Source: AP-15 sp963818695 | Lineage (GTDB): Bacteria; Pseudomonadota; Alphaproteobacteria; ATCC43930; CGMCC-115725 | NCBI GenBank assembly: GCA_963818695.1 | Contig: CAWFTG010000011.1 | Span: 558,001-622,000 of the forward strand | DNA: 64,000 nucleotides | Direction of reading: 5' to 3' | Part shown: positions 25,467 to 35,153 of the stretch, in pieces | Layout: every line of letters begins with the position of its first letter | Position numbering within the stretch: the stretch's first letter is position 1 | The notes under the pieces: model-generated | Seen by the model: only the letters and a program-made list of their open reading frames with translations | What the model was told of the DNA's origin: nothing | Database searches by the model: none | Translations under genes and position numbers: made by a program

Positions 25467-27911
25467 ATGCCTTTGGAGGACCGGGAACTACGCACCACGG
25501 GCAGCGCCCCGCCCCCGTCGCCCGGTAGTATCGATATGGGATCAGCCGCCGTCGCGGCATTGCCGGAGGACGCGCTGATCCTTATTCCGACCCGCAACCT
25601 CGTTCTATTCCCCGGCACGGTATTGCCGATCACGCTCGGCCGTCAGCGCTCCGTGTTGGCGGCGCAGACGGCGATGCGGCTCAACCGGACTGTCGGGCTG
25701 GTGTTGCAGCGCGACCCCGGCATCGACGACCCGATCGCGGTCGATCTGCATCGCATGGGCACCGAAGCGAGCCTGTTGCGTTACGTCACGAGCCCCGACG
25801 GCGGTCACCACGCGATCTGCCAAGGTGAGCGGCGCTTCCGCATCCTCGATTTTCTCGATGGCTATCCGTTTCTCGCCGCGCGGGTCGAGCGGGTCGAGGA
25901 GACCGAAGTGACGACAATGGATATTGCCGCGCGGCTCCTCAACCTGCGCAACCAAGCGCTCGAGGTATTGCAGCTGTTGCCGCAGACCCCGGCCGAGCTC
26001 GTCAGTGCCGTGCAATCGGTGTCCTCGGCCGCGGCGCTCGCCGATTTGATCGCGAGCTTTATGGACATCACGCCGCAGGAAAAAGAGGAGATCCTGGAGA
26101 CGGTCGATGTCGAGCGCCGGCTCGAGCGCGTCTCAGAATTGCTGGCCTACCGGATCGAGGTCCTGCGGTTGTCGCGGCAGATCAGCGAGCAGACCAAGGG
26201 CAAGATCGACGATCGCCAGCGCGAATTCCTGCTGCGCGAGCAGATGCGGACGATCCAGAAAGAGCTCGGCGAGGGCGAGGATGCCAAGGCCCAGGAAATC
26301 GCCGAGCTGACGAAAAAGGTCGCCGAGGCGAAGATGCCGCCCGAAGTCGAAGAGCATGTGAAGCGGGAGCTTGCCAGGCTCGAGCGAATGCCGGAGGCCT
26401 CCGGCGAGTATTCGATGGCTCGCACCTATCTCGAGTGGCTGACCGAGCTGCCTTGGTCGGTCGAAACGGAGAAACCGGTTGACATCGCCGAGGCACGCCG
26501 AATTCTCGACGCAGACCATTACGGCCTGCGAAAGATCAAGCGGCGCATTCTCGAATATCTCGCGATCCATCAGCTCAACCCCGGCGGCCGCAGCCCGATC
26601 CTGTGCTTTGTCGGCCCGCCCGGTGTCGGCAAGACGTCATTGGGGCAGAGCATCGCCAGAGCGACCGGCCGCAAATTCGTTCGGGTCAGTCTCGGCGGCA
26701 CCCACGACGAAGCCGAGATCCGCGGACACCGCCGCACCTATATCGGGGCGTTGCCGGGGAATATCATCCAGGGGATCCGGCGCGCCGGCGCGCGGGACTG
26801 CGTGATGATGCTCGATGAGATCGACAAGCTTGGCCGCGGGATTCAGGGCGACCCTTCTTCGGCCCTCCTCGAGGTGCTCGACCCCGAGCAGAACTCGACC
26901 TTCCGAGACAATTACCTCGGTGTGCCGTTCGATCTCTCGAAGGTCATGTTCATCACGACGGCGAACGTTCTCGACAGCATCCCGGGGCCGTTGCGCGACC
27001 GCATGGAGGTCATCGACCTGCCCGGCTATGTCGAGGACGAAAAATTCGAGATCGCCCGCCGCTACCTTGTCGACCGGCAGCTCAAAGCCAACGGATTGAC
27101 AGCCGAGCAGGCCGAGATCACCGACGCAGCGATTCACGCGATCATCCGCGACTACACACGCGAGGCCGGCGTGCGCCAGCTCGAACGGGAAATCGGAGCG
27201 GTGTTGCGCAATGCCGCGATGCGGGTAGCCGAGGGCATCGCGCAGCACGTTCGGATCGAGCCGGAAGACCTGAGGGAAATCCTGGGATCGCCCCGGTTCG
27301 AGGGCGAGGTCGCCATGCGCACGAGCGTTCCTGGCGTCGCCACCGGGCTCGCCTGGACACCGGTGGGCGGCGACATCCTGTTTATCGAGGCAACCCGGAT
27401 CCCCGGCGCTGGCCATTTGATCCTGACCGGCCAACTCGGCGACGTCATGAAGGAGAGCGCACAGGCAGCGCTGACCCTCGTCAAAGGGAGAGCAGCGGCG
27501 CTCGGGCTCGATCACGGGATGTTCGAAAAGAGCGACATCCACATTCATGTCCCCGCCGGCGCCATTCCCAAGGACGGACCGAGCGCGGGTGTGGCGATGT
27601 TCACCGCCCTCGTCTCGCTGTTGACTAATCGCACGGTTCGCAGCCACACGGCGATGACCGGAGAGATCAGCTTGCGCGGGCTCGTCCTGCCGGTCGGCGG
27701 CATAAAGGAAAAAGTCGTTGCCGCCGCCGGGGCATCCCTTTCGACGGTGATCCTCCCGGCCCGCAACCGCAAGGATTACGACGACATCCCCGAGAGCGCA
27801 CGCAACAGCCTGCGCTTCATTTGGGCCGAGCGGGTCGAGGACGTCATCGAGGCTGCGCTCGAGCCGGCCGCGCAAGCCACCCCTGCCATGGCCGAAGTGG
27901 CGGGCGATTGA
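25467..27911 (+). CDS. lon: ATP-dependent protease Lon
   Basis: About 814 residues from the ATG at 25467 (MPLEDRELRTTG). N-terminal LAN domain (LILIPTRNLVLFPGTVLPI), then coiled-coil, AAA+ module with Walker A GPPGVGKTSLG near residue 385 and Walker B VMMLDEIDKLGRG, and the C-terminal Ser/Lys protease with PKDGPSAGVAM near 700 (catalytic Ser) and GGIKEKVVAAAGA near 745 (catalytic Lys). It degrades damaged and regulatory proteins in the cytoplasm. An in-frame TTG lies five codons upstream at 25452, overlapping the Hsp20 stop. The linkage to Hsp20 rather than to clpX is notable and suggests this may be a second, heat-linked Lon, which is inference. Confidence 0.96.
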   Translation: MPLEDRELRTTGSAPPPSPGSIDMGSAAVAALPEDALILIPTRNLVLFPGTVLPITLGRQRSVLAAQTAMRLNRTVGLVLQRDPGIDDPIAVDLHRMGTEASLLRYVTSPDGGHHAICQGERRFRILDFLDGYPFLAARVERVEETEVTTMDIAARLLNLRNQALEVLQLLPQTPAELVSAVQSVSSAAALADLIASFMDITPQEKEEILETVDVERRLERVSELLAYRIEVLRLSRQISEQTKGKIDDRQREFLLREQMRTIQKELGEGEDAKAQEIAELTKKVAEAKMPPEVEEHVKRELARLERMPEASGEYSMARTYLEWLTELPWSVETEKPVDIAEARRILDADHYGLRKIKRRILEYLAIHQLNPGGRSPILCFVGPPGVGKTSLGQSIARATGRKFVRVSLGGTHDEAEIRGHRRTYIGALPGNIIQGIRRAGARDCVMMLDEIDKLGRGIQGDPSSALLEVLDPEQNSTFRDNYLGVPFDLSKVMFITTANVLDSIPGPLRDRMEVIDLPGYVEDEKFEIARRYLVDRQLKANGLTAEQAEITDAAIHAIIRDYTREAGVRQLEREIGAVLRNAAMRVAEGIAQHVRIEPEDLREILGSPRFEGEVAMRTSVPGVATGLAWTPVGGDILFIEATRIPGAGHLILTGQLGDVMKESAQAALTLVKGRAAALGLDHGMFEKSDIHIHVPAGAIPKDGPSAGVAMFTALVSLLTNRTVRSHTAMTGEISLRGLVLPVGGIKEKVVAAAGASLSTVILPARNRKDYDDIPESARNSLRFIWAERVEDVIEAALEPAAQATPAMAEVAGD

Positions 27912-27956
27912 GATGGTGGTTCACACTAGACACGGATCGGTCGCGTTGAGATCGTC

Positions 27957-28453
27957 ATGAGCGAAAAACCCGCAGACGGCCCGCGCATTGTGCTGCAGCC
28001 GGAAGAGGGACAATCCTACTGCAGCCGGTGTGGGCCAACGGCTATTCGATTATCAAGCTGAGCCCCAAGCACGCCGGCCCCGAGAATATAGCGATGGGCG
28101 TGCAGGTCATTGCGCCTGGCGGGTATGTGCGCGAGCATTCGCACAGTCCGAACCTGGAAATCCTATTCTGCCTTGCCGGAAAGGGAACAATTCTTGTCGA
28201 CGGGATAGCGCACCCGTTCGTTCCGGAAACTACCGTCTACGCCGGAGCCGGAGTGAGACACAAGATCATCAATGACGGGCCGGGCGAGTTAAAGATGACG
28301 TGGACCTACCTGCCGCCCGGTTTGGACGATTTCTTTGCTGACATCGGTCGCCCGCGGCGCCCCGGCGATCCGGCGCCCGAGCCCTTCGAGCGCCCTGCAG
28401 ATGTGCACGCGATCGAAGCACGCATGGGCTACGGCCCGCCGATCGAAGGCTGA
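27957..28453 (+). pseudogene. Cupin-domain protein with one frameshift near its start
   Basis: Reading from the ATG at 27957 gives MSEKPADGPRIVLQPEEGQSY, then a one-base deletion near 28020 (tactgcag for the expected tactggcag). Restoring it continues as WQPVWANGYSIIKLSPKHAG and the cupin core QVIAPGGYVREHSHSPNLEI, LAGKGTILVDGIAHPFVPE and GVRHKIINDGP. The GxxxxEHSHxxxxE motif and later H are metal ligands of cupins. The short protein (about 165 residues) would be a small-molecule dioxygenase, isomerase or binding protein; no function can be given. The gene is otherwise intact, so a sequencing error is quite possible. Confidence 0.78.
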
Positions 28454-28457
28454 GTTT

Positions 28458-28571
28458 TCAAGTTCTGGTAACTTGTTGCACCTTGCTGACCGGCTCTTTT
28501 CGGGATTCTTTCTTTTTCTGTTTGGGCTTTTTGGCCTCACGGGTCTTCCGTTTCTGCTCCTTATTCGCCAT
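28458..28571 (-). CDS. Tiny Lys/Arg-rich protein (37 residues)
   Basis: A 37-codon frame from an ATG at 28571 with a good AGGAG site (28578-28582). The protein begins MANKEQKRKTREAKKPK and is nearly half Lys, Arg and Glu. Small proteins of this kind (M-A-x-K-E-Q-K-R-x-x-R-E-x-K-K-P-K) are common in alphaproteobacteria and unannotated; nucleic-acid or ribosome binding is a fair guess from charge, nothing more. It lies 5 bp from the convergent cupin gene and follows the broken amidase on the same strand. Confidence 0.7.
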   Translation of the reverse strand: MANKEQKRKTREAKKPKQKKKESRKEPVSKVQQVTRT

Positions 28572-28582
28572 TTCTTTCTCCT

Positions 28583-29200
28583 TCAGAAGCTTCGGCTCGC
28601 CGGTATCTTGGCTTTGACGGCAGTATCGGCCGGGTGCGCGATCTTTTCCAGGCACCTGCTCAGTTCCGGGCTCGGCCAAACGGGACCGGCGACTTCTTCG
28701 TAGGCCCGACAAGCCTGCAGCACACCGAGATCGTCATATAGGGGGCCGGTCACCATCAACCCGATCGGCAGCCCATCGGCAAACCCGCAGGAAATCGAGC
28801 AAGACGGGTTCTTGGTGGTTGAACACATAGGTATACGTCACCCAGCTCCACACATTGCTTGGGTTCGGCAACTCGTCGGTGCGCGGGTCGGCATAGGCCG
28901 CCGGGATGGCATCGTCGGCGACAGCAGCAGATCGTAACGATCGAAGAACAGGCGCAGCCTTTGGCCAAGCGCCGCGCGCTGCGCAACCGCCTCGACGTAT
29001 TGCTCCCGGGTGACGGCCTCCCCGCGCCGGCACACTTCGACGAGGCCGGGATCCATCAGCGCCACGGCTTCACCCTTCTGCGCCCAGCGCGTTCGACCGC
29101 CGACGCCATGTGTGCTGATGACCTGGAGGGGCGACAGCTGCCTGCTTCGGTAAAAAGCGAGCAGGCGAGTCGCCGGCATAAAAGCAATATCGTCGGTCAT
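28583..29200 (-). pseudogene. Broken amidase with internal deletion
   Basis: The N-terminus MTDDIAFMPATRLLAFYRSRQLSP is typical of amidase-signature enzymes. After about 35 codons it jumps to the C-terminal part: KGEAVALMDPGLVEVCRRGE, QRLRLFFDRYDLLLSPTMP, then in other frames PSNVWSWVTYTYVFNHQ and ADGLPIGLMVTGPLYDD. The whole middle with the Ser-cisSer-Lys catalytic core (the GGSSGG region) is gone, and two frame changes follow near 28900 and 28810. It is dead. It sits 12 bp after the hydroxyacid dehydrogenase and was probably the last gene of that operon. Confidence 0.82.
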
Positions 29201-29212
29201 GCGGTGTTCCCC

Positions 29213-30190
29213 TCAGGTCGTGACCAGGACATTCTGCAGCGGCTCGCCGCGGACGAAGCGGTTGATGTTGTCAGCCACCTCGGCCCAACGCCGCGCCACC
29301 ATGCCTTCGGTCCAGCCAGAGCAATGCGGCGTCATGATGACGTTCGGCAATTCGTGAAACGGATAACGCGACGGGCGGCGTTGCGGATCGGTTGCGTCCG
29401 GATAGCGCCACCACACGTCGAGCGCCGCGCCACCGATCGTGCGGTCGCGCAGCGCGGTATAGATCGCGCCCTCGTCGACGACCGCGCCGCGAGCGATATT
29501 GACCAGAAAGGCAGAAGGCTTCATGAGCGCCAGCCGCCGCGCGTCGATCAGCCCCTCGGTCTGCGGGCCGAGGGCGGTGCACAGCACGAGATAGTCGCAT
29601 TCCGGGAGCATACGATCGAGCTCGCTGAGCGGGAAGACCTGCTCGACCACCCCGCCCGGCTCTCGCGCGCTGCGGTTCGCCGCTAAAATGCGGCAGTCGA
29701 ACGCGGCGGCGCGGCGCGCGACCTCATAGCCGACCCGGCCGAGCCCGACGATCCCGACCGTGCTGCCGAGGATCTCGCCGTGCGGCGCCCCGCTCTGCAC
29801 CCAGCTGGGTTGCCATGACGAGCGGGTGCGAAAGTCGCCCTCGATTTCCCTGAAGCGGTGGCTCCAGATCAGCATGACCATCAGGATGTATTCGGCGATC
29901 GCAGCCTCGTGGCCGAAAGCGTTGCAGACCATTACGCGGGGCGGTAGCGCGGCGAGGTCGATCAGCTCGATGCCGGTGGCGACCGATTGGACCAGCTTTA
30001 CACCAAGCGCCGGCGGGTACTCGGCGAGCCAGTGATTGGTGACGAGGATGTCGGCATCGGCCGCCGCCCCGGGCGATCGCATCAGCTGCTGCGGATCGCC
30101 AATGATCTCGACACTCAGGCCGGGCGGCAAGCGGTCCTTGATGCCGTTTGCGGTGTCGGCCGCGACGTTGCCGAGGAATAGCGCCTTCAT
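29213..30190 (-). CDS. D-2-hydroxyacid dehydrogenase family protein
   Basis: 325 residues from the ATG at 30190 (MKALFLGNVAAD). It has the NAD-binding core (STVGIVGLGRVGYEVARRAAAF near residue 145) and the catalytic set: Arg in NIARGAVVDEGAI, Glu in the following segment, and His in MTPHCSGWTEGM near residue 290. Such enzymes interconvert 2-hydroxy and 2-oxo acids with NAD(P). The ATG overlaps the stop of the upstream enolase-superfamily gene (ATGA), so the two are co-translated, pointing to a shared pathway for a sugar acid or hydroxy acid. The open frame upstream of the ATG is the other strand-phase of that gene and not part of the protein. Confidence 0.9.
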   Translation of the reverse strand: MKALFLGNVAADTANGIKDRLPPGLSVEIIGDPQQLMRSPGAAADADILVTNHWLAEYPPALGVKLVQSVATGIELIDLAALPPRVMVCNAFGHEAAIAEYILMVMLIWSHRFREIEGDFRTRSSWQPSWVQSGAPHGEILGSTVGIVGLGRVGYEVARRAAAFDCRILAANRSAREPGGVVEQVFPLSELDRMLPECDYLVLCTALGPQTEGLIDARRLALMKPSAFLVNIARGAVVDEGAIYTALRDRTIGGAALDVWWRYPDATDPQRRPSRYPFHELPNVIMTPHCSGWTEGMVARRWAEVADNINRFVRGEPLQNVLVTT

Positions 30191-31352
30191 TTTACGGTGT
30201 GCGCGGTGAGGAAATCCTCGCGTACTGTTATGCCGAGACCGGGCCGGTCGGGGATTTCGATCTCCCCGTCCTGGACCGGGAACGACTCCTCGACGAGGTC
30301 GTGCAGCAGCGGGTTGGCGCCGAGCGAGTATTCGACGATGAAGCCGGCGGGCGATGCGGCGGCGACATTCAGACCCGCGGCGAAAGCCGGCGCGCCGGCC
30401 CAAAGGTGCGGCGCCAGTTTCAAATTATGGGTGCTGGCAAGCGCGGCGATCCGCATCGCCTCGGTAATGCCTCCGCAGATCGCCAGATCGGGCTGGAAAA
30501 TGTCTACCGCCGCCAGCATCGCCAGATCGCGGAAATCGTGCCGCGTGAATTCGCTCTCGCCGGCGGCGATCGGGATGTCCGTCGCGGCGCGTACCTGCGC
30601 ACATCCGGCCTTGTCGTCGGCGGTCACCGGCTCCTCGAACCAGGCAAGGTTACAATCCTCGACGAGGCGGCAAATCGCTTGGCTTCGGCCACCGAGAAGG
30701 TGCCGTGCGCATCGCACATCAGCCCGCAATCCGGGCCGAGCGCGGCGCGGGCCGCGGCGACCCGCCGCGCCGAGTGGCGCGGATCGCTGTCGATTACGCC
30801 GACCCGCATCTTGACGGCGCGGAACCCGCCGGCCTCGACATATCCCAACAGCTGCTCGCCGATCTTGTCCGGTCCTGCCCAGCCCCCGGAGGCGTAAGCC
30901 GGCATCGTCGGGGACCGGCGGCCGCCGAGCAGGCGCCACACCGGTACCCCGAGCGATTTGCCAAGAATGTCCCACAACGCACAATCGACGCCGCTCAAGG
31001 CCGAGATTGTGATGCCGCGCCGCCCCAGAACCGGGAAGACTCTCCCCTCTCGCAGCGCGTAATGTGCGCGGCTCCCGTTGTAGAGAGTTTCCCACAATCG
31101 GGTAATGTCGCGGGCATCTTCGCCGACCAGCAGCGGCGCGAACTCCTCGTTGATCATCGCGGTCAGCGCCTGGTTGGCCGCCATGCTGCCGACCTGCGCC
31201 TTGGCCTCGCCCCACCCGGTCAGGCCGCATTCGGTGTCGATTCGCACCAAGGTCGCATCGAAAGAGGTGGTCCGCCCGAAATCGCTGATGTGCTGTCTCT
31301 CGGGCGGGATCGGAATGTGAACCCAATACGCGTCAACCGATCGGATCTTCAT
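30187..31352 (-). pseudogene. Mandelate racemase/muconate lactonizing enzyme family, one frameshift
   Basis: From the ATG at 31352 (MKIRSVDAYWVHIPI) the enolase-superfamily protein reads well through the capping domain and barrel start: GVDCALWDILGKSLGVPVW, then RAVKMRVGV (general base Lys) and LMCDAHGTFSVAEAKRFA (metal Asp). The frame shifts by one base near 30670, then continues CRLVEDCNLAWFEEPV (metal Glu), IPIAAGESEF (metal Glu) and LKLAPHLWAG (His). With the base restored it is a complete enzyme of about 388 residues with all ligands, so a sequencing indel is as likely as real decay. It would dehydrate, racemise or cycloisomerise a carboxylate. First gene of the three-gene minus-strand unit. 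Confidence 0.85.
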
Positions 31353-31457
31353 GGCTGCATTTCAAGTGCCGTGGCTCGGATTGGTTCCGCAGCTTAACCG
31401 GACATTCGGTTATGGGCCAGAACCTGATCGCTCTCGAGTGCAGCCGTTATCGTCGTC

Positions 31458-32312
31458 TTATTGTTCGATAAAGGGAGTTTGCACGTCTCCGCCCAGCTGC
31501 CAGCGGATCTGGCCAAATGTCGTTGTCTGGCGCGAGTAGACGAGACCGGTTGGGCAGTTGAGATAGGGAGAGGTCCAAGTATTGTTCGTGGTGCGCGGCG
31601 ACATGTCGGAGATGCATACCGGAGAGGCCTCGAGGTCGAGACCTTCGAAGGTGTTGGCAAAGATGTAGCCCGTCCCCAACGTGATCGCCGTTCCCGCGGT
31701 TGCGGAGGCGGCGCCGCGAAGGGTGCTGAATTGCAGCTGCTCAAGATCGATCCCGGATCCGCCGCCGGCGGAAACGCAAGCAGCGTTGATGTCCCAGTTG
31801 AGGATATAGTTGAACTGACAGCCTGTCGCGCGAACGCCGGCGTTTCGATTATTGACTATTAGATGGTCGAGCTTCCCGGAGTTGTGAGCGTCGGAGAAAT
31901 CGGCTTTGCCGAACACCAGCGCGGGGCCGTCGGTGTCGGCGTTGACGAACAACGTCCCCTCTTGGTGAAAGTAGAAGCAATCCGCCGCGCATGCGATGAT
32001 GAGAGCCGGCCCGCCTACAGCCGTCGCGTCGATTGTCGCGCCGCGGGAGATCAATTCGAACCCGGTATCCGCGTGGCGCGAATAGTCGATAACAAGCGGC
32101 GCTGTGATGCGGTAGGTGCCGCGCGGCAAGACCAAGGGGAGATCGGCGGCGAGCGCCGCATCGATGGCGGCCTGTAGGGTCGGGTAGCATTTGGCGTTCG
32201 CCTCGTCGGCGCCTGCTCCGCAATCGGCCGCCAGCGCCGAGGTTGACGTCAATGCCACGACTGCGGAAAACATGACGCTAACAGCAAGATGACCCATGTG
32301 CATCTCCCACAC
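31458..32312 (-). CDS. Secreted parallel beta-helix (pectate-lyase-like) protein
   Basis: Up to 284 residues; the likely start is one of the Met in MWEMHMGHLAVS, followed by a signal peptide ending TSTSALAA. The mature part begins DCGAGADEANAKCYPTLQAA, then AADLPLVLPRGTYRIT. This ADGxxxD...-AIDAA...LPxGxY pattern opens many right-handed beta-helix proteins of the pectate-lyase superfamily. The rest has Asn-rich short strands. No catalytic motif is visible, so it may be a carbohydrate-binding or phage-tailspike-like protein rather than an enzyme. Isolated gene. Confidence 0.75.
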   Translation of the reverse strand: MWEMHMGHLAVSVMFSAVVALTSTSALAADCGAGADEANAKCYPTLQAAIDAALAADLPLVLPRGTYRITAPLVIDYSRHADTGFELISRGATIDATAVGGPALIIACAADCFYFHQEGTLFVNADTDGPALVFGKADFSDAHNSGKLDHLIVNNRNAGVRATGCQFNYILNWDINAACVSAGGGSGIDLEQLQFSTLRGAASATAGTAITLGTGYIFANTFEGLDLEASPVCISDMSPRTTNNTWTSPYLNCPTGLVYSRQTTTFGQIRWQLGGDVQTPFIEQ

Positions 32313-32485
32313 TAGGCACGGCTAGGGATTACGTTGCGGGTCCTGTTCTATCGTTTACGGATTAACTCGCCGTGAACATACAGGGTACGTGACAAGACGG
32401 CCCCTGATTCTGCCCGCACGCCGCTTTGACGGCTCTTGTGGCCGAACAATATGTTTCTGATCGGGTCGGGATACGGCTGGGCAGC

Positions 32486-35091
32486 ATGGCGCTCGAGGAA
32501 TACAGACGCAAACGGGATTTCCGCAAGACGCCGGAGCCGGCGGGCGTCGCGGCCCCTCATGAGAACACCGTCACCGGGCTTTCTTTTGTGATCCAAAAGC
32601 ATGCGGCGCGGCGGCTGCATTATGATTTTCGCCTGGAACTCGACGGTGTCCTGAAGAGCTGGGCGGTGCCGAAGGGGCCGAGTTCGATCCCGGGGAAAAG
32701 CGGCTCGCGGTCCATGTGGAGGACCATCCGCTCGATTACGGCGAGTTCGAAGGAGTTATCCCGGAAGGCGAATACGGCGGCGGAACCGTGCTGCTGTGGG
32801 ATCGAGGCATCTGGGTCCCGCTCAATTCGGACCCGGAGGCGGCGTACCGCAAGGGATCGCTCAAATTTACCCTCAAGGGCGAGAAACTGCACGGTAATTG
32901 GGCGTTGGTTCGGATGGGCGGCAAAGCCGCCAACGAACGCCACGAGAACTGGCTACTGATCAAGGAGCGGGACGAGGCGGCGGTGCCGCAGAGCGGCGAC
33001 GCCGTCGTCACCGACAATCCGCTCAGTGTTGCCAGCGGCCGGTCTTTGGACGCGATCGCTGCAGATCGCGACTGGGTATGGCATTCGAACCGGGAAGATA
33101 GCGAAAAGCCGCCGGTGCAGACCATCGCGGTGCAAGATATTCCCGGCGCTCGCAAACGCCGCATGCCCGACAAGCTGCAGCCTCAGCTTGCGAGCCTTGC
33201 AAGCCAGGCGCCGGACGGACCCGAATGGCTGCACGAAATCAAGTACGACGGATACCGCCTGCTCGCCCGGATCGAGGACGGTGAGGTCCGGCTGATCACT
33301 CGCGGCGGTCTCGATTGGACTGCCAAATTCCCGGCGCTCGCGCAGCGCCTCGGCGAACTGCCGCTCGCGTCGGCGGTGGTCGACGGCGAGCTCGTTCATT
33401 TGCAGCCGGAAGGCACGACGAGTTTTTCAGGACTGCAAGACGCGATCTCCAGCGGAAAGACGGACACACTGAATTTTTTTGCGTTCGATCTGTTGTATCG
33501 CGACGGCTGGGACCTGACCGGCGCAGCACTCGAGTATCGCAAGGCTGCGCTTGCCGAGATCATTCCGCCAAACCGGCAAGGGATGCTCCGCTACAGCGAT
33601 CATCAAGTCGGTCGCGGACCGGCGTTTCTCAGCCAGGCATGCAATTTTGCGCTAGAAGGGATCGTCTCGAAACGGCGGACCGAGCCTTACCGACCGGGGC
33701 GCAGCCGCAGCTGGCTCAAATCCAAATGCCGCAATCGCGAGGAGTTCGTGATCATCGGCTATACGGATCCCGAGGGGAGCCGGGATGGCTTCGGGGCACT
33801 GCTCGTAGGCTACTATGACCCGCAGGGAAAGTTGCGCTACGCGGGCCGCGTCGGCACCGGCTTCGACACTGGCCAGCTGATCCAGCTGCACCGACGGCTC
33901 GAATCTCTGATGCGACCGGATCCGACCGTCGCCCTGCCCAAAGGGGTCTCTCGCAAGGGCGTGCATTGGGTCGAGCCGCGCCTGGTCGCCGAAGTCGAAT
34001 TCGCGACCTGGACTGCGGATGCCATCCTGCGGCAGGCCTCATTCCAGGGTCTGCGCGAGGACAAGGACGCCAGCGACGTGGCTTATGATCCGAAAACTCG
34101 AACCACTGTGAAACCCGCCGCCAAGCCCAAAACGGCACCGGCGCGGCCCAAGCAAGCCGCTTCAAAGGCGGCGGAAACCGACGAACCGGAACGCGCTCGC
34201 GACGGAAGCCTCACATTCGAGGGGGTCCGGCTGACCCATCCCGACCGCATACTCTATCCCGGCACGATCTTCACCAAGCTGGATGTCGCGCGGTATTACG
34301 CGGCGGTGAGCGACTGGGCCTTGCCGCAATTGGCGCACCGGCTTTTGACATTGGTGCGCTCGCCGGCCGTCGGCATGAAGACGTTTTATCAAAAACATAT
34401 CGGTGACGAAGCGCCCGAGGCGATAAAGCGGTTCAATATCGACGGCCAAGAAGAGCCGGAGATCTATCCTTACATCGAGGATCTCCCCGGCCTCATCGGG
34501 TTGGTTCAGATGGGGGTGCTGGAAATTCATCCCTGGGGCTCGCGCGTGGAGAAGCTCGAAATGCCCGACCGGGTGACGATGGATCTCGACCCCGACGAGG
34601 GGCTGCCGTGGCAGCGGGTGACCGAAGCCGCGATCGACGTGCGCGACGCGCTCGCCGGGATCGGTCTGAAGAGCTTTGCCAAAACGACCGGCGGCAAGGG
34701 GCTGCATGTGGTGATCCCGCTGACACCCAAGCTCGACTGGGACCAGGTGAAGGCTTTTGCAAAATGGATTGCCGACAGCTTCGTCGCGCAGCGCCCGGAA
34801 GCCTTCACCGCAAACATGGCCAAGCGGGCGCGACACGACCGGATCTACATAGATTATTTGCGCAACGGCCGCGGCGCCACTGCGGTCGGAGCCTATGTCC
34901 CGCGCTCCCGGCCGGGTGCTCCGGTCTCGACCCCGGTCTCCTGGGGGGAGGTCGAACAGGGCGTGAAGCCCGAGGCGTTCACAGTCGAGACTGTGCCGCA
35001 GCTCGCGGCACTGCGCTCGGATCCCTGGGCGGAGATCGATAAAATCCGTCAATCGATCAGCGCTGCAGTGCGTCGGCAAGTCGGGATATGA
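32486..35091 (+). pseudogene. ligD: Multifunctional DNA ligase D, one frameshift in the N-terminal domain
   Basis: About 868 residues when one base is restored near 32683. Domain order is phosphoesterase-ligase-polymerase (Pseudomonas type). Phosphoesterase: FVIQKHAARRLHYDFRLEL and, after the break, HVEDHPLDYGEFEG and IPEGEYGGGTV. Ligase: EIKYDGYRLLA holds the adenylated Lys near residue 251, and DFELVH-like VVDGELVHLQ follows. Polymerase: MDLDPDEGLPW near 700 and FAKTTGGKGLHVV. It joins double-strand breaks by NHEJ with Ku, which lies 62 bp downstream. As written, translation from the ATG at 32486 ends after about 158 codons; the rest is open from 32716. Sequencing error seems more likely than loss, since every other motif is intact. 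Confidence 0.9.
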
Positions 35092-35153
35092 TGTTTAGGA
35101 TTGCGGCAGTCGGCGCGATATGGCTTCGTTGAGATTCGATTGAGGAGAGCGTC

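Noticed and set aside
26637..27875. 412-codon minus-strand frame
   Set aside because: Antisense of lon.
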